This document shows positions 12,041-23,599 of a stretch of DNA of 64,000 bases, one piece after another. Every line of letters starts with the position of its first letter. Position 1 is the first letter of the stretch. Location of the stretch: positions 310,001-374,000 of the forward strand of contig NW_020194512.1 in assembly GCF_002865645.1 (NCBI RefSeq). The letters are read 5' to 3'. Made by a program: the position numbers and the translations under genes. The stretch comes from Hyaloscypha bicolor E. Taxonomy: Eukaryota > Ascomycota > Leotiomycetes > Helotiales > Hyaloscyphaceae. The notes below the pieces were generated by a model. That model worked only from the letters and a program-made list of their open reading frames with translations, made no database searches and had not been told where the DNA came from.

Positions 12041-12500
12041 GTGTACACGGGGCTGTTCCCCACCAAGGTCGTCACTCGCTTTGATCCGAGGTACGGAAGT
12101 ACCGAATCACGTAACGATCATATATAGATTTGCACGCCACAGCAGCCGCAAGGCTGATAATGACTTCCTATATGGTTAGGGCGCTAAAGAGCTCGAATAA
12201 GATCTTTTTATAGGTATTAGAAGTATTGAGAGCTTATAGATAAAGCGGTAATTAGAAAAAGTATGTTTCGCTACAAAATGAGACCCTTTATAATCAGTCG
12301 TAGCGGCGACAATATGAATATGGTTTTCTGGTAAAAGAGGTTGAAGGTGTGTCAGAATAGCTATAGAATCAAACTTTCAAAACATTGTAGAGAATTATTA
12401 TAATTTACATAGATTTTATAATGCCTGAAGTCGAAGTACCTGTTATTTTTTCCGGCACGAGTGGTTTTCCGGCACGCAGGGATGCACGTTACTTGCATGG
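12041..12500 (+). repeat. Dispersed repeat R1, copy 1 (little RIP)
   Basis: Contains ACGGGGCTGTT, then TCGCTTTGATCCGAGGTACG, ATATAGATTTGCACGCCACA and TTTTTATAGGTATTAGAAGT. The same order recurs at 14.94-15.12 kb on the plus strand and at 32.33-32.78 kb on the minus strand. The match to the 32-kb copy extends down to the TATAAAATCTATGTAAATTA and CCGGCACG segments near 12410-12480; there the 32-kb copy shows C-to-T/G-to-A changes. Confidence 0.75.
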
Positions 12501-12596
12501 GCAGTATCAATGGGATTAAATGAAGTCATGTTCATCTAAGTTATAAGTTATATAACGTCTATCCCTGCGTGCCGAAAAACCCTGTGTGCCGAAACA
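12440..12596. repeat. Inverted repeat, about 37-bp arms around an AT-rich core (MITE-like)
   Basis: The left arm CCGGCACGAGTGGTTTTCCG continues as GCACGCAGGGAT. It pairs with the right arm ATCCCTGCGTGCCGAAAAAC continuing as CCTGTGTGCCGAAACAG. Each arm contains the CGGCAC motif twice. The flanks outside the arms also recur elsewhere in the window, so this may be two abutting transposon ends rather than a discrete MITE. No clear target duplication was found. Confidence 0.65.
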
Positions 12597-12930
12597 GCTT
12601 CATGGTTTGGGGGTGTCAAATTTCTACCTTATAAATTTATACGATTATAATCAGTTTGCTATTGTTCTTCAGCTATTTCTCTATAAGGATTCGGTTTGCA
12701 ATGAGAAAATACTATAGTTGTAGTCGTGCTGTCGATCGTCCTGTCGACGACGTCGAAAGCCGCTTCGGCTGTTCCCCCCTGCTCTAGCATGACTATTAGC
12801 CTGTCTCCGGGTTTCGGGGCTACAGTACGAAGGTACTATCAAGAAAAAATATAACTCCAAGTTTTGAGGACACAGAGCACAAGGAAACCTGGGTGCCGAG
12901 TTTATTTAGGGAAAGGGGGAGACTAACAAA
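12556..12930 (+). repeat. Dispersed repeat R2, copy 1 (little RIP)
   Basis: Shares a long ordered match with the minus strand at about 62.33-61.97 kb: TTTGGGGGTGTCAAATTTCT / TTTGGGGGTCTCAAATCTCT, CAGCTATTTCTCTATAAGGA / TAGCTATTTCTCTATAAGAA, then CCCCCCT, GACTATTAGCCT and AAGGAAACCTGGGTGCCG / AAGGAAATCTAGTACCGG. Differences are mostly transitions, with this copy retaining C and G. Confidence 0.75.
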
Positions 12931-13209
12931 ACGCCAAGCGAATTTATTACGATTACATAATGTATTACAGTAATAGTCACGGTAGTCGTATTATAATTTT
13001 CATTATACCGAATTTATATAAAATGTGGCGTTCTGGAACTTCCATCGGGCAGGCAGCCACGTGTCCGCATTTGCTCTTGCGCTGAGCCTTGAACAAACGA
13101 TGCCAGATCAAAACGCAGTGGAGTCTCTCTCACTACCGTAGAAGGCCCAAGGTTAATCGTTACTTATTGAGGAGAATCAATAGATTGAGTAAATTAAGTA
13201 CAAAGCTTC

Positions 13210-13285
13210 CATCTACTCTAGGAGGAAGCCTAGTCTTATCGAACCTTCGTAGAGCTGGATCTCCTGGATCTCCTGGATCTCCACC
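13210..13285 (+). repeat. Short 9-bp tandem repeat
   Basis: GGATCTCCT is repeated three times near 13256-13285. It makes both strands look coding (SPGSPGSP or EIQEIQEIQ) but gives no evidence of a gene. Confidence 0.6.
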
Positions 13286-13565
13286 TCTCCATGCTGATCC
13301 TGATGATCCCGCTGATCTAATTCTTCCGACTGTTCTTCGTACATAGGAAAGAACCGTAGCGAATATACAAAGAAACTTCGATGTCCTATCGTATCATGGA
13401 AGGGTTCTCCTGTCGCTGTAGCCACAGCGTCTGAGCCTATGGTCCTTCCGTATCATGTGTCGCATGTGTAACATAACCAAAGAGCATCGCGCCTTATAAC
13501 ATAAAGATCCTCCACATTTCCAATCTCCTCGAAAACGCCCTTGAATTGAGTCTAGTAACGAACGA

Positions 13566-14301
13566 CTAGGATCTCTTTGCATATCCCAAGTCAGCGTGCT
13601 TCTTCCACATATGCTCCGTCAACTTGTCCGCGCGCGAGTAGCTCCTGCCTTGGCCTTTTGGGCATCCTAGGACGGGACAGAGGTGGAGGCCTTGGCTAAT
13701 GTCGTGAACAGAGGCTTGGTGGCGAACGAGATCAGAGTGGCGTGTAAAGGTTGGTTGGTCGGAGCATATATAGCACGAAGGAGGCTGTTGCTGTGCAGCA
13801 GGGATAGGATCGTCGTTATTGACCGTTGGAAAAGGAGATATAAAGTCCCAGTCAGATCCACGGATCGGTGCAATAGGAAAGAATTGAGGTTGAAGCCTGT
13901 ATCTAGTGCATTGGTTGATGTTTTCAAATCTATTGTCGTCTGCAATGGGGCCCAGAAGACCGTCCTCCACAAATGGATCACTAGGAATGGCAATAAATTG
14001 GGGTTGCTCGATGGGAACAGCTAAGGGTCGAAGAATCAAGGAGTTATCGGCTGGCAATAAAAGAGATTCGCTGTTGGAGCTCTCTGGAGTGGTCAGGAGG
14101 TTGTAGTAAAAGGTGTTTTTGGTTGAACGAGGCGGAGGCGTCGCTCGCGAAGGTTGACTGTAGATCCCGTCATCTAGTTCTGGCAGCCATTCCGAATTAA
14201 GGGACGAAGAAACTGACTCGAAGAATTGGGCGTCCGGGATATGCAGATCCCATTCCGAATAGTCGATGGCGCCTTCAAGTTCCGGCCAAGTCTGCCCATG
14301 A
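13566..14301 (-). CDS. C2H2 zinc-finger protein, 5' end unresolved
   Basis: An open frame on the minus strand ends at 13566. Its C-terminal part has two C2H2 fingers: CYICSDQPTFTRHSDLVRHQ followed by ASVH (C-x2-C ... H-x4-H), then HLCPVLGCPKGQGRSYSRAD leading to KLTEHMWKKH (C-x4-C ... H-x4-H). Upstream are about 150 residues of low-complexity, Pro/Ser/Gln-rich, acidic sequence (WPELEGAIDYSEWDLHIPD, SRATPPPRSTKN). The protein is probably nuclear and DNA-binding, as in the common fungal C2H2 proteins. No in-frame ATG is present upstream, and the frame runs open into the tRNA-like sequence, so either a 5' exon joined by an intron is missing (an acceptor CAG lies near 14288) or the gene is truncated. 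It shows no RIP and no stops, and is the best candidate for an intact gene here. Confidence 0.6.
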
Positions 14302-14305
14302 CAAT

Positions 14306-14374
14306 GCGAAATAGGGGACTCGAACCCCTGCGCGCCGTTTCTAACGGATGCTCTACCAGCTGAGCTAATTTCTT
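14306..14374 (-). tRNA. tRNA-like sequence, probably degenerate; isotype unresolved
   Basis: The minus strand has a canonical D-arm (TAGCTCAGCTGGTAGAGC) and T-arm (AGGGGTTCGAGTCCCCT). The 3' acceptor strand ATTTCGC matches only five of the seven 5' bases (AAGAAAT instead of GCGAAAT). The anticodon arm TCCGTTAGAAACGGC has either a five-base loop or a three-pair stem, and the variable region is short. Total length is 69 nt against the usual 72-73. I read this as a tRNA gene that lost a few bases, or a tRNA-derived pseudogene or SINE head. Taking the seven-base loop TTAGAAA, the anticodon would be AGA, but the variable arm is too short for serine. Confidence 0.5.
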
Positions 14375-14708
14375 GGTCATGATCATACTCTCGAATAACC
14401 GGGACGCGGAGCAGCCAGGGCTCCGCGCAGCCTCTCTAGGCCAATGAACAAACGTCGGGAGAAAGACCAGCAAGCCAGCGCCCGATTTGTTGTTTAGCTT
14501 TTTATCCGATGGGGAATGCGATAGGGAATGTGTTCCCCAGTGCAAAGATGCACCGTGAGCGGTAGTAAATGGCTCACAAATGTAAGAACATTTTGGCACA
14601 AGGAAGGGAGGGTTGTGGATGGAGGGACTCCCGGGTTTAAATAGACTAGAACCTAGGTGGCCAGAATTCAAAACGCTCGTCGTGGCTGCAGTCTTGCAGT
14701 CTTGCATG

Positions 14709-14743
14709 AGGGCGAGAGGGCGAGAGAGGGCGAGAGAGGGCGG
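14709..14743 (+). repeat. GGGCGAGAGA microsatellite
   Basis: Four imperfect copies of a 10-12-bp purine unit (GGGCGAGAGG / GGGCGAGAGA) lie between the tRNA-like sequence and the next repeat. No other function is visible. Confidence 0.7.
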
Positions 14744-14868
14744 GCTATGCTACCCTCCAGGCAGCAGAGCACAAATCATTCGTTCTTGCTGGTATGACAT
14801 CACACCGCGTATTGGTCACGTGCTAAAGTCGGTTAATCTACGGCCTCGGGTTAGCGACTGTCCTGAAC

Positions 14869-15115
14869 AGCCACACGCCCTGGTGCGCTTTGCAAATGAT
14901 TACATAAGTGAAATTACATCGTAAATATTTTCGGAAGTGCGGGGTCGTTCGCACTAACCAAAATCGTTGCTCGCTTTAATCCGAGGTACTAATCCGCGCA
15001 GCGACCTTATATAAATCTGCGCGCCATAACAGCCACAAAGGCTTGTGACGATTGCTAGTATAGTAGCGAGGTCTTAAAGCTGGGATATGACCTTTTTAAA
15101 AGTATTAGGGGTGCT
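14869..15115 (+). repeat. Dispersed repeat R1, copy 2 (left inverted end of the 18-kb segment)
   Basis: Matches the reverse complement of 32.64-32.87 kb over more than 200 bp: AGCCACAC, GCTTTGCAAATGATTACATA, GTGAAATTACATCGTAAATA, TGCGGGGTCGTT, ACTCGCTTTAATCCGAGGTA-type sequence, TATATAAATCTGCGCGCCAT and AAGTATTAGGGGT. Relative to copy 1 the match extends about 70 bp further out, so copies 2 and 3 are the closer pair. Confidence 0.75.
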
Positions 15116-16200
15116 AGACCCTACAAGTTATAAGACCAAATGGTCATAATAATTTCAACCAGGGTCATTTACAGATATCGAGTTTGAGATTGAAGTTTAT
15201 AGCGCTTGCTAGTATACATAAAATCAGTAACATTCCTCTAACTCATTTTTCAATACCTAACGGCGGATATTAAGTACTAAGATTTGGCTCAATAGTAAGT
15301 TATTATATATCCAGAATTTCATCCAAAAGCTCACGGTAAACACCATTAACTTCTTACAAATAGGCTGCGTCATGAGCCCATATGATCTTTGTGGGAGGAA
15401 TGAGGCTTGGTGGATTTTGGGGGGCTTATTGCACTTCTTTCCCTCGTGGGTTTTAAGGGTTTTACGCCTATCCAAGTCCCAAATTTTAAGAGGCAAATCA
15501 CGCATGCTTTTTATAAGAATGCTTTATAAGAGGTTTGTACTTCTTCCTTTGCTTTTTCCCTAATAATTGCTATAATCCAAGAGTTCATAAAGTACAATTC
15601 ACTTGTACATGATTATATTAAGGCTTATTTGAGCCGCAAAATCATCCGAAGACAAGACGAGGATCAGGGATATTACGGAGATCTTCTATATGCCGGCAGT
15701 ACCTCATGCAAATATTATGATTCTTGATAATGGCCGCAGAGTTAGGTGGGACGATCCATTTTTCTAGTACTACTTTCACAAATAAAGTACCCTTGAAATA
15801 GTACCCACCCGCCTTAGTTTATACAAGATAATATACTTGAGCTCTCGTAATGCCATTATAAGTTCAGATATAAAATATTCGAAAGAGACTTGGAGGGAAG
15901 GGTGGAATGCTTCGGTCAGATCAATTAGTATTAGCAAGGGTTGAAGACAAGTATTAAGGATAGAAATATTAAAAGATTATCAAAAGTTACCTTAGTACTA
16001 TAAGTATTAGAATGGATCCAAGAAAGCTATTCCCCGAGTACCATATCTCCTCGGCTGCCCTATTCTGGTGCGACTATAATCTGCAGACAATTAATCCGGA
16101 TAATAATAAAAGTGATTGGGGGAGTGTACTGGAATCAAATTTTTGAAAACCCACTCCTCCCACTAAATATCAAACCTATAGGGGGGACTGATAGATTCGT
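15116..16200. other. Transition zone, lightly RIP-mutated, no recognised gene
   Basis: Composition is intermediate. A minus-strand open stretch at 15257-15505 (with SMRDLPLKIWDLDRRKTLKT just upstream and PPKIHQASFLPQRSYGLM within) may be part of an older coding remnant reaching to about 15.9 kb with several stops. I do not recognise it and would not call it a gene. Confidence 0.3.
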
Positions 16201-19200
16201 AGAAGGGTGGGATTTAGTTAGATAGGATAGCCGAAGGATATAATAGGCTGGCAAGCAAGCTAAAAAGGGGGTCGCAAATAGGAGGTTTACTTAAAAAGCT
16301 TAGTAAGCCAGACTTTCTACTGGCTGCCAAATCTGTACCATTCCTGGGCTACTGTCTCTATCTTCCAGAGTTACTGGGTTTTGGTTTGGTTTTGTAATAT
16401 ACTCGAGAAAGGGACAGAGTTAGATACTATTTCTGGAAGAAATTAAAAGTATTTTAAAAAGCTCTATACTACTATCTCTCTAGTTCTGTTAAGGGAAAGC
16501 CGGTTATATAAGTATTATAAAGGAGATCCCAAACGGTTATAACTATATTTAGTAATATTATTAAAGGACTAACTATCTTATATAAAGCTCTATCCTTTTC
16601 TATATTTCTTTAAGCTTATTATAGCTCGGATCGGAGGCAATCTAATATAAAGAATCAGACTAAGGAATTATAGCTCAATTAATAGTACTTACTACAAGTA
16701 CTATTATTATTATTTCAAGCCTTTAATATAAGGCTATAGATCTTATAAAACTGTAAATCCAGTTTCCTCCTTACTTCTTATTACTTCCCCTATTTTATAT
16801 AACTCCTTTAATAATTGAAAGCTCTAAATAGAAGGCAGGAGGCAAACTAGTATACCAAGTCCGTATATTAGAAATCTTATATATAATTGAAAATAAGATT
16901 AGTAAGCAAGTAGCTATAAAAGGTAATAAAGTAGTCTCTTCCTCTCTCTACTTCTTTAAGATTATTAGGCCCTCAAAATCCAGTTCTAGGAATCCGGAAT
17001 TTTGGTATTAGACCTAATATCTACTTTACTTATTATAAAGTAGTCGGATTATTTATCTAATTCAATACTGGCTTATAGGGTTCCTTCTCAAATTTCTTAT
17101 TACTAATAGGTTCTATCTATTCTTAGTTTAAGGAAGTCCGGAATTCTTCCTTGGTTTTATTAGTAAGTACTATAATTATTTCTATAAAGCAGTTCCCTGC
17201 CCTGGTTTTGAATATATACTAGAGATCCTTACTATACTCCTATTACTACTAACTATCTAAATAAAATAGAGCTAGTATATAATAGATTATATATTAGATA
17301 TATAACTATTCTAATATTATAATATAATTCATACTAGGAACTATACTATTTACCTTTTCCTTATACCTACTATACTAAAGTCTAGTATAAAGGGGACTTA
17401 TAATTACTAGAAGCTTATTTCGGATATTAAATAATTCTTCCTATCTAATATTAATATATATTTACTAGGTAATAGTTCGAGATTATTAGTAGATATAAAA
17501 TAAAATAGGGACTAGAATCCGTATAATAGGGTTTATATAATATAACTACTATTATTTTAGTAGGCAAAACTCAAATACTATTAATATACTTCAGTTCTAT
17601 TATATTTACAATTAATATTACTTATTAGAGGTAAGTATAGGACTGAAATATATTCGAAAATAGAGAAGATAACCCTATTTTCCCGATTCCGGAAAGCCGC
17701 TTCCTATATATTTATCTATAGTTTAACTAGTAGTTTCGGGAATAAATCAAAAGATTATAAGATTAGGCTGAGGCTATATAGAGATACTATTATATATTAT
17801 ACTATATAGTTATTTAGGAAAGGAAAAGAAAAAGGAAGAGAAAAATAGGAATAGAATAATAGTATTTATAACTTATAATAACTAGTAATTCTATATATTA
17901 ATTTAATAGAATTAAATCCTTTATATAAAAGATTAGAAAAGATAGTTTAGAATTAAATCAATTTATCTATTAAGGATCTTTTATTCTATATCTATTATCT
18001 GTCCTATAATATAGTAGAAGTAATAGACTTATAATAGTATTATTTATATATTAGAACTAAAAGCTCAAGTAATACCTTAAAATATAAGGAATTCTTTATA
18101 AAGCCGAATATAGATAAGGTACTATATTATAAGACGAATAGAAAGTCTAGCTTTATAGCCTAGCTATACCTACTAGGAACTCTGGTACCCGTTATTAGAC
18201 TCTATTAAATATAATAGATTAATATAAAGTAGGATCCCTAAAAGCTATTATAACTAGAGAATATTTACCTATAAAGCTATATATAGCTATAAAGAGCTTG
18301 GATTTCAAGTCTATTCTAAGAAATATTTCAACTTTATTATCTTATATAAAATTCTATTCAAATCTGTTATACTAGTTATTCTAGCCGGAATTTTATTAGA
18401 TCTTCTTTCTATTCGGAAATAGACTTACTTATACCGGTACTAATAACCCAGATTTAGCTATATTAACTTACAAGCTCTCTATTAATCCTGAAATACAAAT
18501 AAGTACCTGACCTATATTCTAGTCGAGATAACTAGTTTTAATAAAATAGTATTCTTAAATACTAAATAGTATAGGATTTAAGATAACTATCTTAGTAGAA
18601 ATTACTACTAATAACTAGTAATCCTATTAATAAGAAAATTATTTTAGAAATAGATATTACTAAATACTATAACTAAAACTATCCAGATATTTAATAAGAT
18701 CTTTATTATTTCCTCTTTTTAAAAGCAGTTTTCTATTAATTATTTACCTATCCAGAAAAGTTCTATTATATTTATATATTAAATATAAATTACCTCTCTT
18801 TAGATATAGCTATAAAAGAATTAAATACTTTCGAATATCTCAGAGATAAGTTCGGGTTTATAAATAGTCTTATCTTAATTATATAGAATATATAGAAATA
18901 GTAATAAGAAAATAATTCAATAGAATAGATAATTAATTCAAAGAGAAAAATGTCCTTATATATCTCAATACTTCTATTCTATCTATTACTATCTAACCCG
19001 TTTCTAGCCTGGAAGCCTAATTAGAAAATTAAGCTTTTAGTAATTTAATTATTAACTAAAGAGAGAACTATAGTCTGGGTATATTCTTAGTATCTTAATA
19101 AATCTAGTAATAAATCTAGGCCTATTACCCTGGAAATACTACTTTTAGAAGTCTAAAAAGTAATTTTAGAACTAGCTATTTCTAGAAGTCATTTCTAAAA

Positions 19201-19400
19201 GCCATTTCTAGAGGCTATTTTTTAGAGGTATTACTTCTAGAGGTATATTACTAAAGTCTAATATCTTATATAATTAAGATATAAAATATACTAAATACTA
19301 TATTAACTTTTGGCTTCTAATTTAAATACTTTCCTATAAGCCGATTTATTAGGGCCTATATTATTTCTCCTATATTATATATCCGGGTTTTATACTATAT
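16201..19400. other. RIP-mutated DNA, nothing identified
   Basis: Strongly AT-rich, TA-dominated sequence left of the ferric reductase remnant. Partial frames occur on both strands (for example a minus-strand stretch near 16.4-16.8 kb, SDSLY then IASDPSYNKLKEI), but no family signature was seen. Confidence 0.4.
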
Positions 19401-19414
19401 TAATCTTACTAAGA

Positions 19415-20960
19415 CCCCCTAGGATATAGATATTATTTAATAATATACTATAGTACTTATAGTTATTATTACTCTTTTAATTATTTTCTATATATTAGAA
19501 ATTTCTATTAACTTTCTATATACTTATATAATATATTATTTTCTTAAATATGTTTTTTACTTATAGATCTATAAATATATAAGTAGTACTATTTAATATT
19601 ATATACTTTTAGTTATTATTCTTTTTATAGGTAATATTATTTACCTTATAAATAACTATATAAAAGCCTTATAGTAAATAGAACTATTATTTATAATAAA
19701 TCTTATTTCTCTTATTTTCGGAAATTATATAAATCCCATTATTAGTAGCTATAGACTTGAATATAAGGCTTATAATACTATTTATTATTAGATAGAACGA
19801 GTAGCTATAATTAAGGGAATAATTCATATAATTCTTACTATAGTATTATAAATATCTAACCTATATTTATTAACTCAAGTAGTAGTATTAGTAATAAGCC
19901 TCTTCCCTAAAATAAGAACTACTAACTAAATAAACTAGACTGCCTCTACTATAGTTACTATTCTAATTACCTTATTTTTAATTATATAATATTATTTCTA
20001 TAAGATCTTCTTAAATATCTATTAAATTCTAGTAATAGTTATTATAACTACTATTTGGATCTATATTCCAGAGAAGTTACTTAGTATACTAATAATATAT
20101 TTCCTTATTATATATTATATATAGATATCTTTATATCTTTTCCGGATTTACTAGATATTCTATTAAAACTTCTATAATTGGAAATACTTATATAAAGTCT
20201 CTATTAAATCCCTACCAGATACTTATTAGATCTATACTAAGATCTCGAGGCCCTAGAAGTATTAAAGGGGCTAATATATATACCTCTATATTCCAGAAAT
20301 AAACTATAGTACTTTCTTTTAATTATATTTATATATAGTTATATAATAGTACTTATATAATAAAGGTTAGGATATTATTATCTTTATTATTTAATAGTAA
20401 ACAGGATTTATATAAAGTTTTCCTAGTAGTAATAGTTTATTTCAATCTACTAACTTGAGAGCTATTATTAAAGAACCTTATAATAAGAAGATATATTTTA
20501 ATAAATATAGAATAATCTTATTATTTATAATAGGTATTAATATAACTGGCTAGTTATTTTATATAAAATAACTTCTCGAGAATTTTTATAATTATAATAT
20601 AAAGATAAGGAGAATTATATTATTTTAGTAAGTAAATTCTAAAAATAGGCCTTAGTTAATTCCAGGAGAACCTTTACTAATAATTATTCCGAAAAATACT
20701 TGAAATAGATAGAATAATAGATAACTAATCTATTTAAATAAGATTCCGAATATATAAGTTTAATTAAAACAACCTATTAAAATATTCCTAATTTATATTT
20801 CTAATAGGTCCTTAATATATATTTCTTTATTACCGGGAATTATATTACTAATAGTATGAAATATAGTATAGTTAATTAAATTAGTAAATATAACTATATT
20901 ATAGTAAATTATTAAGGCCTTAATATTGAGAATCTAATTAGATCTGAAATTAAAAAAAGA
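19415..20960 (+). pseudogene. Ferric reductase (FRE/NOX-type transmembrane oxidoreductase), RIP-damaged
   Basis: Read through stops, one plus frame begins DIDII and a hydrophobic segment (YTIVLIVIITLLIIFYILEI). It continues with further membrane segments including INLISLIFGNYINPIISSYR and YNTIYY-IERVAIIKGIIHI, positioned like the haem-binding ferric-reductase transmembrane domain, where histidines have become Tyr. Next comes an FAD-binding-like stretch (PEKLLSILIIYF, SIKSLPDTY, G-YIYLYIPEINYSTFF), then IIKEPYNKKIYFNKYRIILL, IIGINITG-LFYIK-LLENF and NIKTRRIILF, matching the EGPYG, GIGIxG-LP and NAD-binding parts of the family. Such enzymes reduce extracellular Fe(III) at the plasma membrane. 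No intact copy remains. Confidence 0.68.
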
Positions 20961-22219
20961 AAGAATTAAAGTATAATCTTATATAAGTCTAGTAATAAAC
21001 AAATACTATACCTATTAACTAATAACTTAATAGTATATATAAATAATTATATAGGAGAATAGGTCTAAAAGGTTATAAGATAGATATTAGATAAGGATAT
21101 TTACTTAAAGAAATTACTATTTTATTTATTATAATTCTAATAGGCTATATAAATAATTAGAACTTAATAGGATAATATAATATAGAATAAATTTACTTAT
21201 TTATTTATTTATATATGAAATCTAGAATATTCATATATTTATTTATAAATATAAGGCCCTAATATAAGAAATATATTATATATTTCGAAAATATAAACTA
21301 TTTTAATTTTTATAAATAATAGAATTATTTATATAAATAATAGATCTAACCTTAGTCTATTATATTTATAACTAGATAGTTATATAGGTAATAATAATAT
21401 TTCCAGATATAATTAAGAGATATTTCTAATCCGGACTAGTATATTTAGAGTATACCTGTACTATTATAGCCTTTAATAAAAGTTTTAGAAGAACTATAAT
21501 TACTATAAGAACTAGCAGGCGAGTTATAGAAAGGGAATTACCTTTATTATAAAGAACTATAAGTTCGATTATTATCCGTTTAATTTCTTCTATTATTTCA
21601 CCTATTTCTAGAAGGAAAATAACTTTCTATAATAGAGGTAATTAGCTATTAAAGTTGGGAATAATAAGGCTATATTTATATATTATATAGAGAGTATAAA
21701 TCTATATTTTAATATTAATTATAACTAGTTTAATATCTGGGTTTATAGGACTAGATTCGGAATTCGTTTCTATTATATAAAGGTCTTATTATAGTAAAAA
21801 TACTATCTAGCCGTTTTATATATTACTGAAATAGAAATGAATTTCTTAAATAATTATAAGATATTCCTAAAATACAACTAGTTCTTAGTTAATAAAGATT
21901 TCTAATAGTAAACTAATAATAATTCCTTATTTTTATCCTATCTATTATTTTTTTTAAAATAAAATATATATTAGTAATAATAAAATTAGTTCTAAAGAGA
22001 ATAACTGAAATAGTTATTAATTAAGGTTCCGGATAGTAACTTTAGCTATTTAATAAACTAATTATATATCCTTAACTAATATAGTTATAATAAAACGAAA
22101 CGAAGCTTTAGTATATAAGAAAAAGAAGTATTTATTAAATATTAATACTAATACTATAATTATAATTTAGTTCTCGATCTATAAGAACTAATAAAGATTT
22201 ATTAATAGTATATAGGCTA
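20961..22219. other. RIP-mutated DNA after the ferric reductase
   Basis: Could hold the C-terminus of the ferric reductase or another gene (plus-strand FQSGLVYLEYTYII-like stretch near 21.4 kb and RRVIERELPLL near 21.5 kb). Nothing was recognised with confidence. Confidence 0.35.
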
Positions 22220-22530
22220 ATATAAGCTTATATACTAGTATAAGAATTATAGGTAGTACGAGAATCCAGGCTAGTATAAGAATTAAGACTAGTAGAAATA
22301 TATAAACTAGTAGGAATATATAGATTTATATAAGACTTTAAGTTCCTATAAGCTTATATACTAGTATAAGAGTTATAAATAGTACGAGAATCCAGACTAG
22401 TATAAGAATTAAGGCTAATAGAAATATATAGGCTAGTAGGAATATATAGGCTTATATAAGACTTTAAACTCCTATAAGTTTATATACTAATATAAGAGTT
22501 ATAGGTAATACGAGAATTAGTACTAGTATA
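22220..22530. repeat. 126-bp tandem repeat, about 2.4 copies
   Basis: The segment starting ATAAGCTTATATACTAGTAT at 22223 recurs at 22349 and, RIP-altered, at 22475. Shared internal blocks are AGTACGAGAATCCAGGCTAG and AGAAATATATAAACTAGTAG. The 126-bp period is 42 codons, so it may be a repeated protein segment near the C-terminus of the minus-strand DUF3723 gene, or simple satellite. Confidence 0.75.
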
Positions 22531-23599
22531 ATTTTATATTCCAATTATAAAATAAATAAATTATTTCTCTATAATTATTCTTTTTTTTAGTTCGCGTATT
22601 ATAAGTTAGGGTTTATTTTTTATAATAGATCCTATTCTAGAAATAATTAGTAATTTATTAATCTCTCTCTCTTCTTTTAGTACTAGTACTATAGTATATA
22701 TACTATTACTAACTACTATATTATAGTATCTTTCTAGAATAAGGCTATAGCCTTTTATTATTATTAAATATATATCTTTCTAAATATATTTAGTTACTAT
22801 TTACTTTATCTTAGAAGGGTTATTATATAATATAGAATACTCCTGGTTTTAGAGGCCTTTTTTCTAATATACCTGGAAAACTATTTAGTATCTAGAGAAA
22901 TTTATATCTTTTTTACTAAGATATATAATAACCTATATTATTCTTTAGTTTTCTAAAAAGTATAATCTAGAGAATAGAGATAAATATATATATTCTTACT
23001 AGCTTATAAAATAGGTATTAGTATTATTTATTTCTGGTTTAATAAATTCTTACTAGCTTATAAAATAGAAACTAGTACTATCTGTTTCTGGCTTAATAGA
23101 GATAGGAATATCGGATAATCTCTTTATACTTATTTCCGTACTAAAGGCTCGGCTACTAGGGCTTGGAATAGTACTAGTCCGGATTCGGTATTATAAAGAA
23201 ATATCCTATTACTTTCTATAATTATATTAACTTCCGGGTTTCGAGGTAATTGCCCTTATAGAACCTTAGCTATAGTACCGGATAGGTATTTACTAAAGAA
23301 TATAAAGTATATTAATCTCTAAATAAAGAATAATATAATTCTCTTTTCTTTTATATTAGTAATATTATAAAGAATATCTAAGAAAAGGTAGTTCTATTTA
23401 TACTTATAGGTAGTTTGAAAGAACCAATTATATTATTATAAAAGGGGTTTATTAGATCTATTTATTATTACCGGAGGCTTAATATATTATTAGTTCTTTT
23501 TAATAACTACTATATATATTCTTATTATCTATTTCATATATTTCTTAAAAAGCTATTAATTATAGGTATATAACTTAGAAGAGTTATATTTCAGGAGGA

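Larger units (their letters stand above)
11918..13080. other. Non-coding interval made of dispersed repeat copies
   Basis: No coding sequence is evident. The interval is largely copies of two dispersed repeats (about 12041-12500 and 12556-12930, listed separately) around a small inverted repeat. Composition is near normal and CA and CG are retained, unlike the copies elsewhere in the window. Confidence 0.5.

Noticed and set aside
12721..12780. GC-rich hairpin-like stretch (GTCGAT...GTCGAC...) as a structured RNA gene
   Set aside because: It is an unmutated part of dispersed repeat R2, whose other copy does not keep the pairing.
13683..14024. Plus-strand open frame (113 codons) and several overlapping frames at 13.6-14.7 kb
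   Set aside because: Shadow of the minus-strand zinc-finger frame, whose C2H2 pattern decides the strand.
14174..14707. 177-codon minus frame spanning the tRNA-like sequence
   Set aside because: Its translation has no domain, it runs through the tRNA-like sequence and it overlaps the zinc-finger frame at its 3' end.
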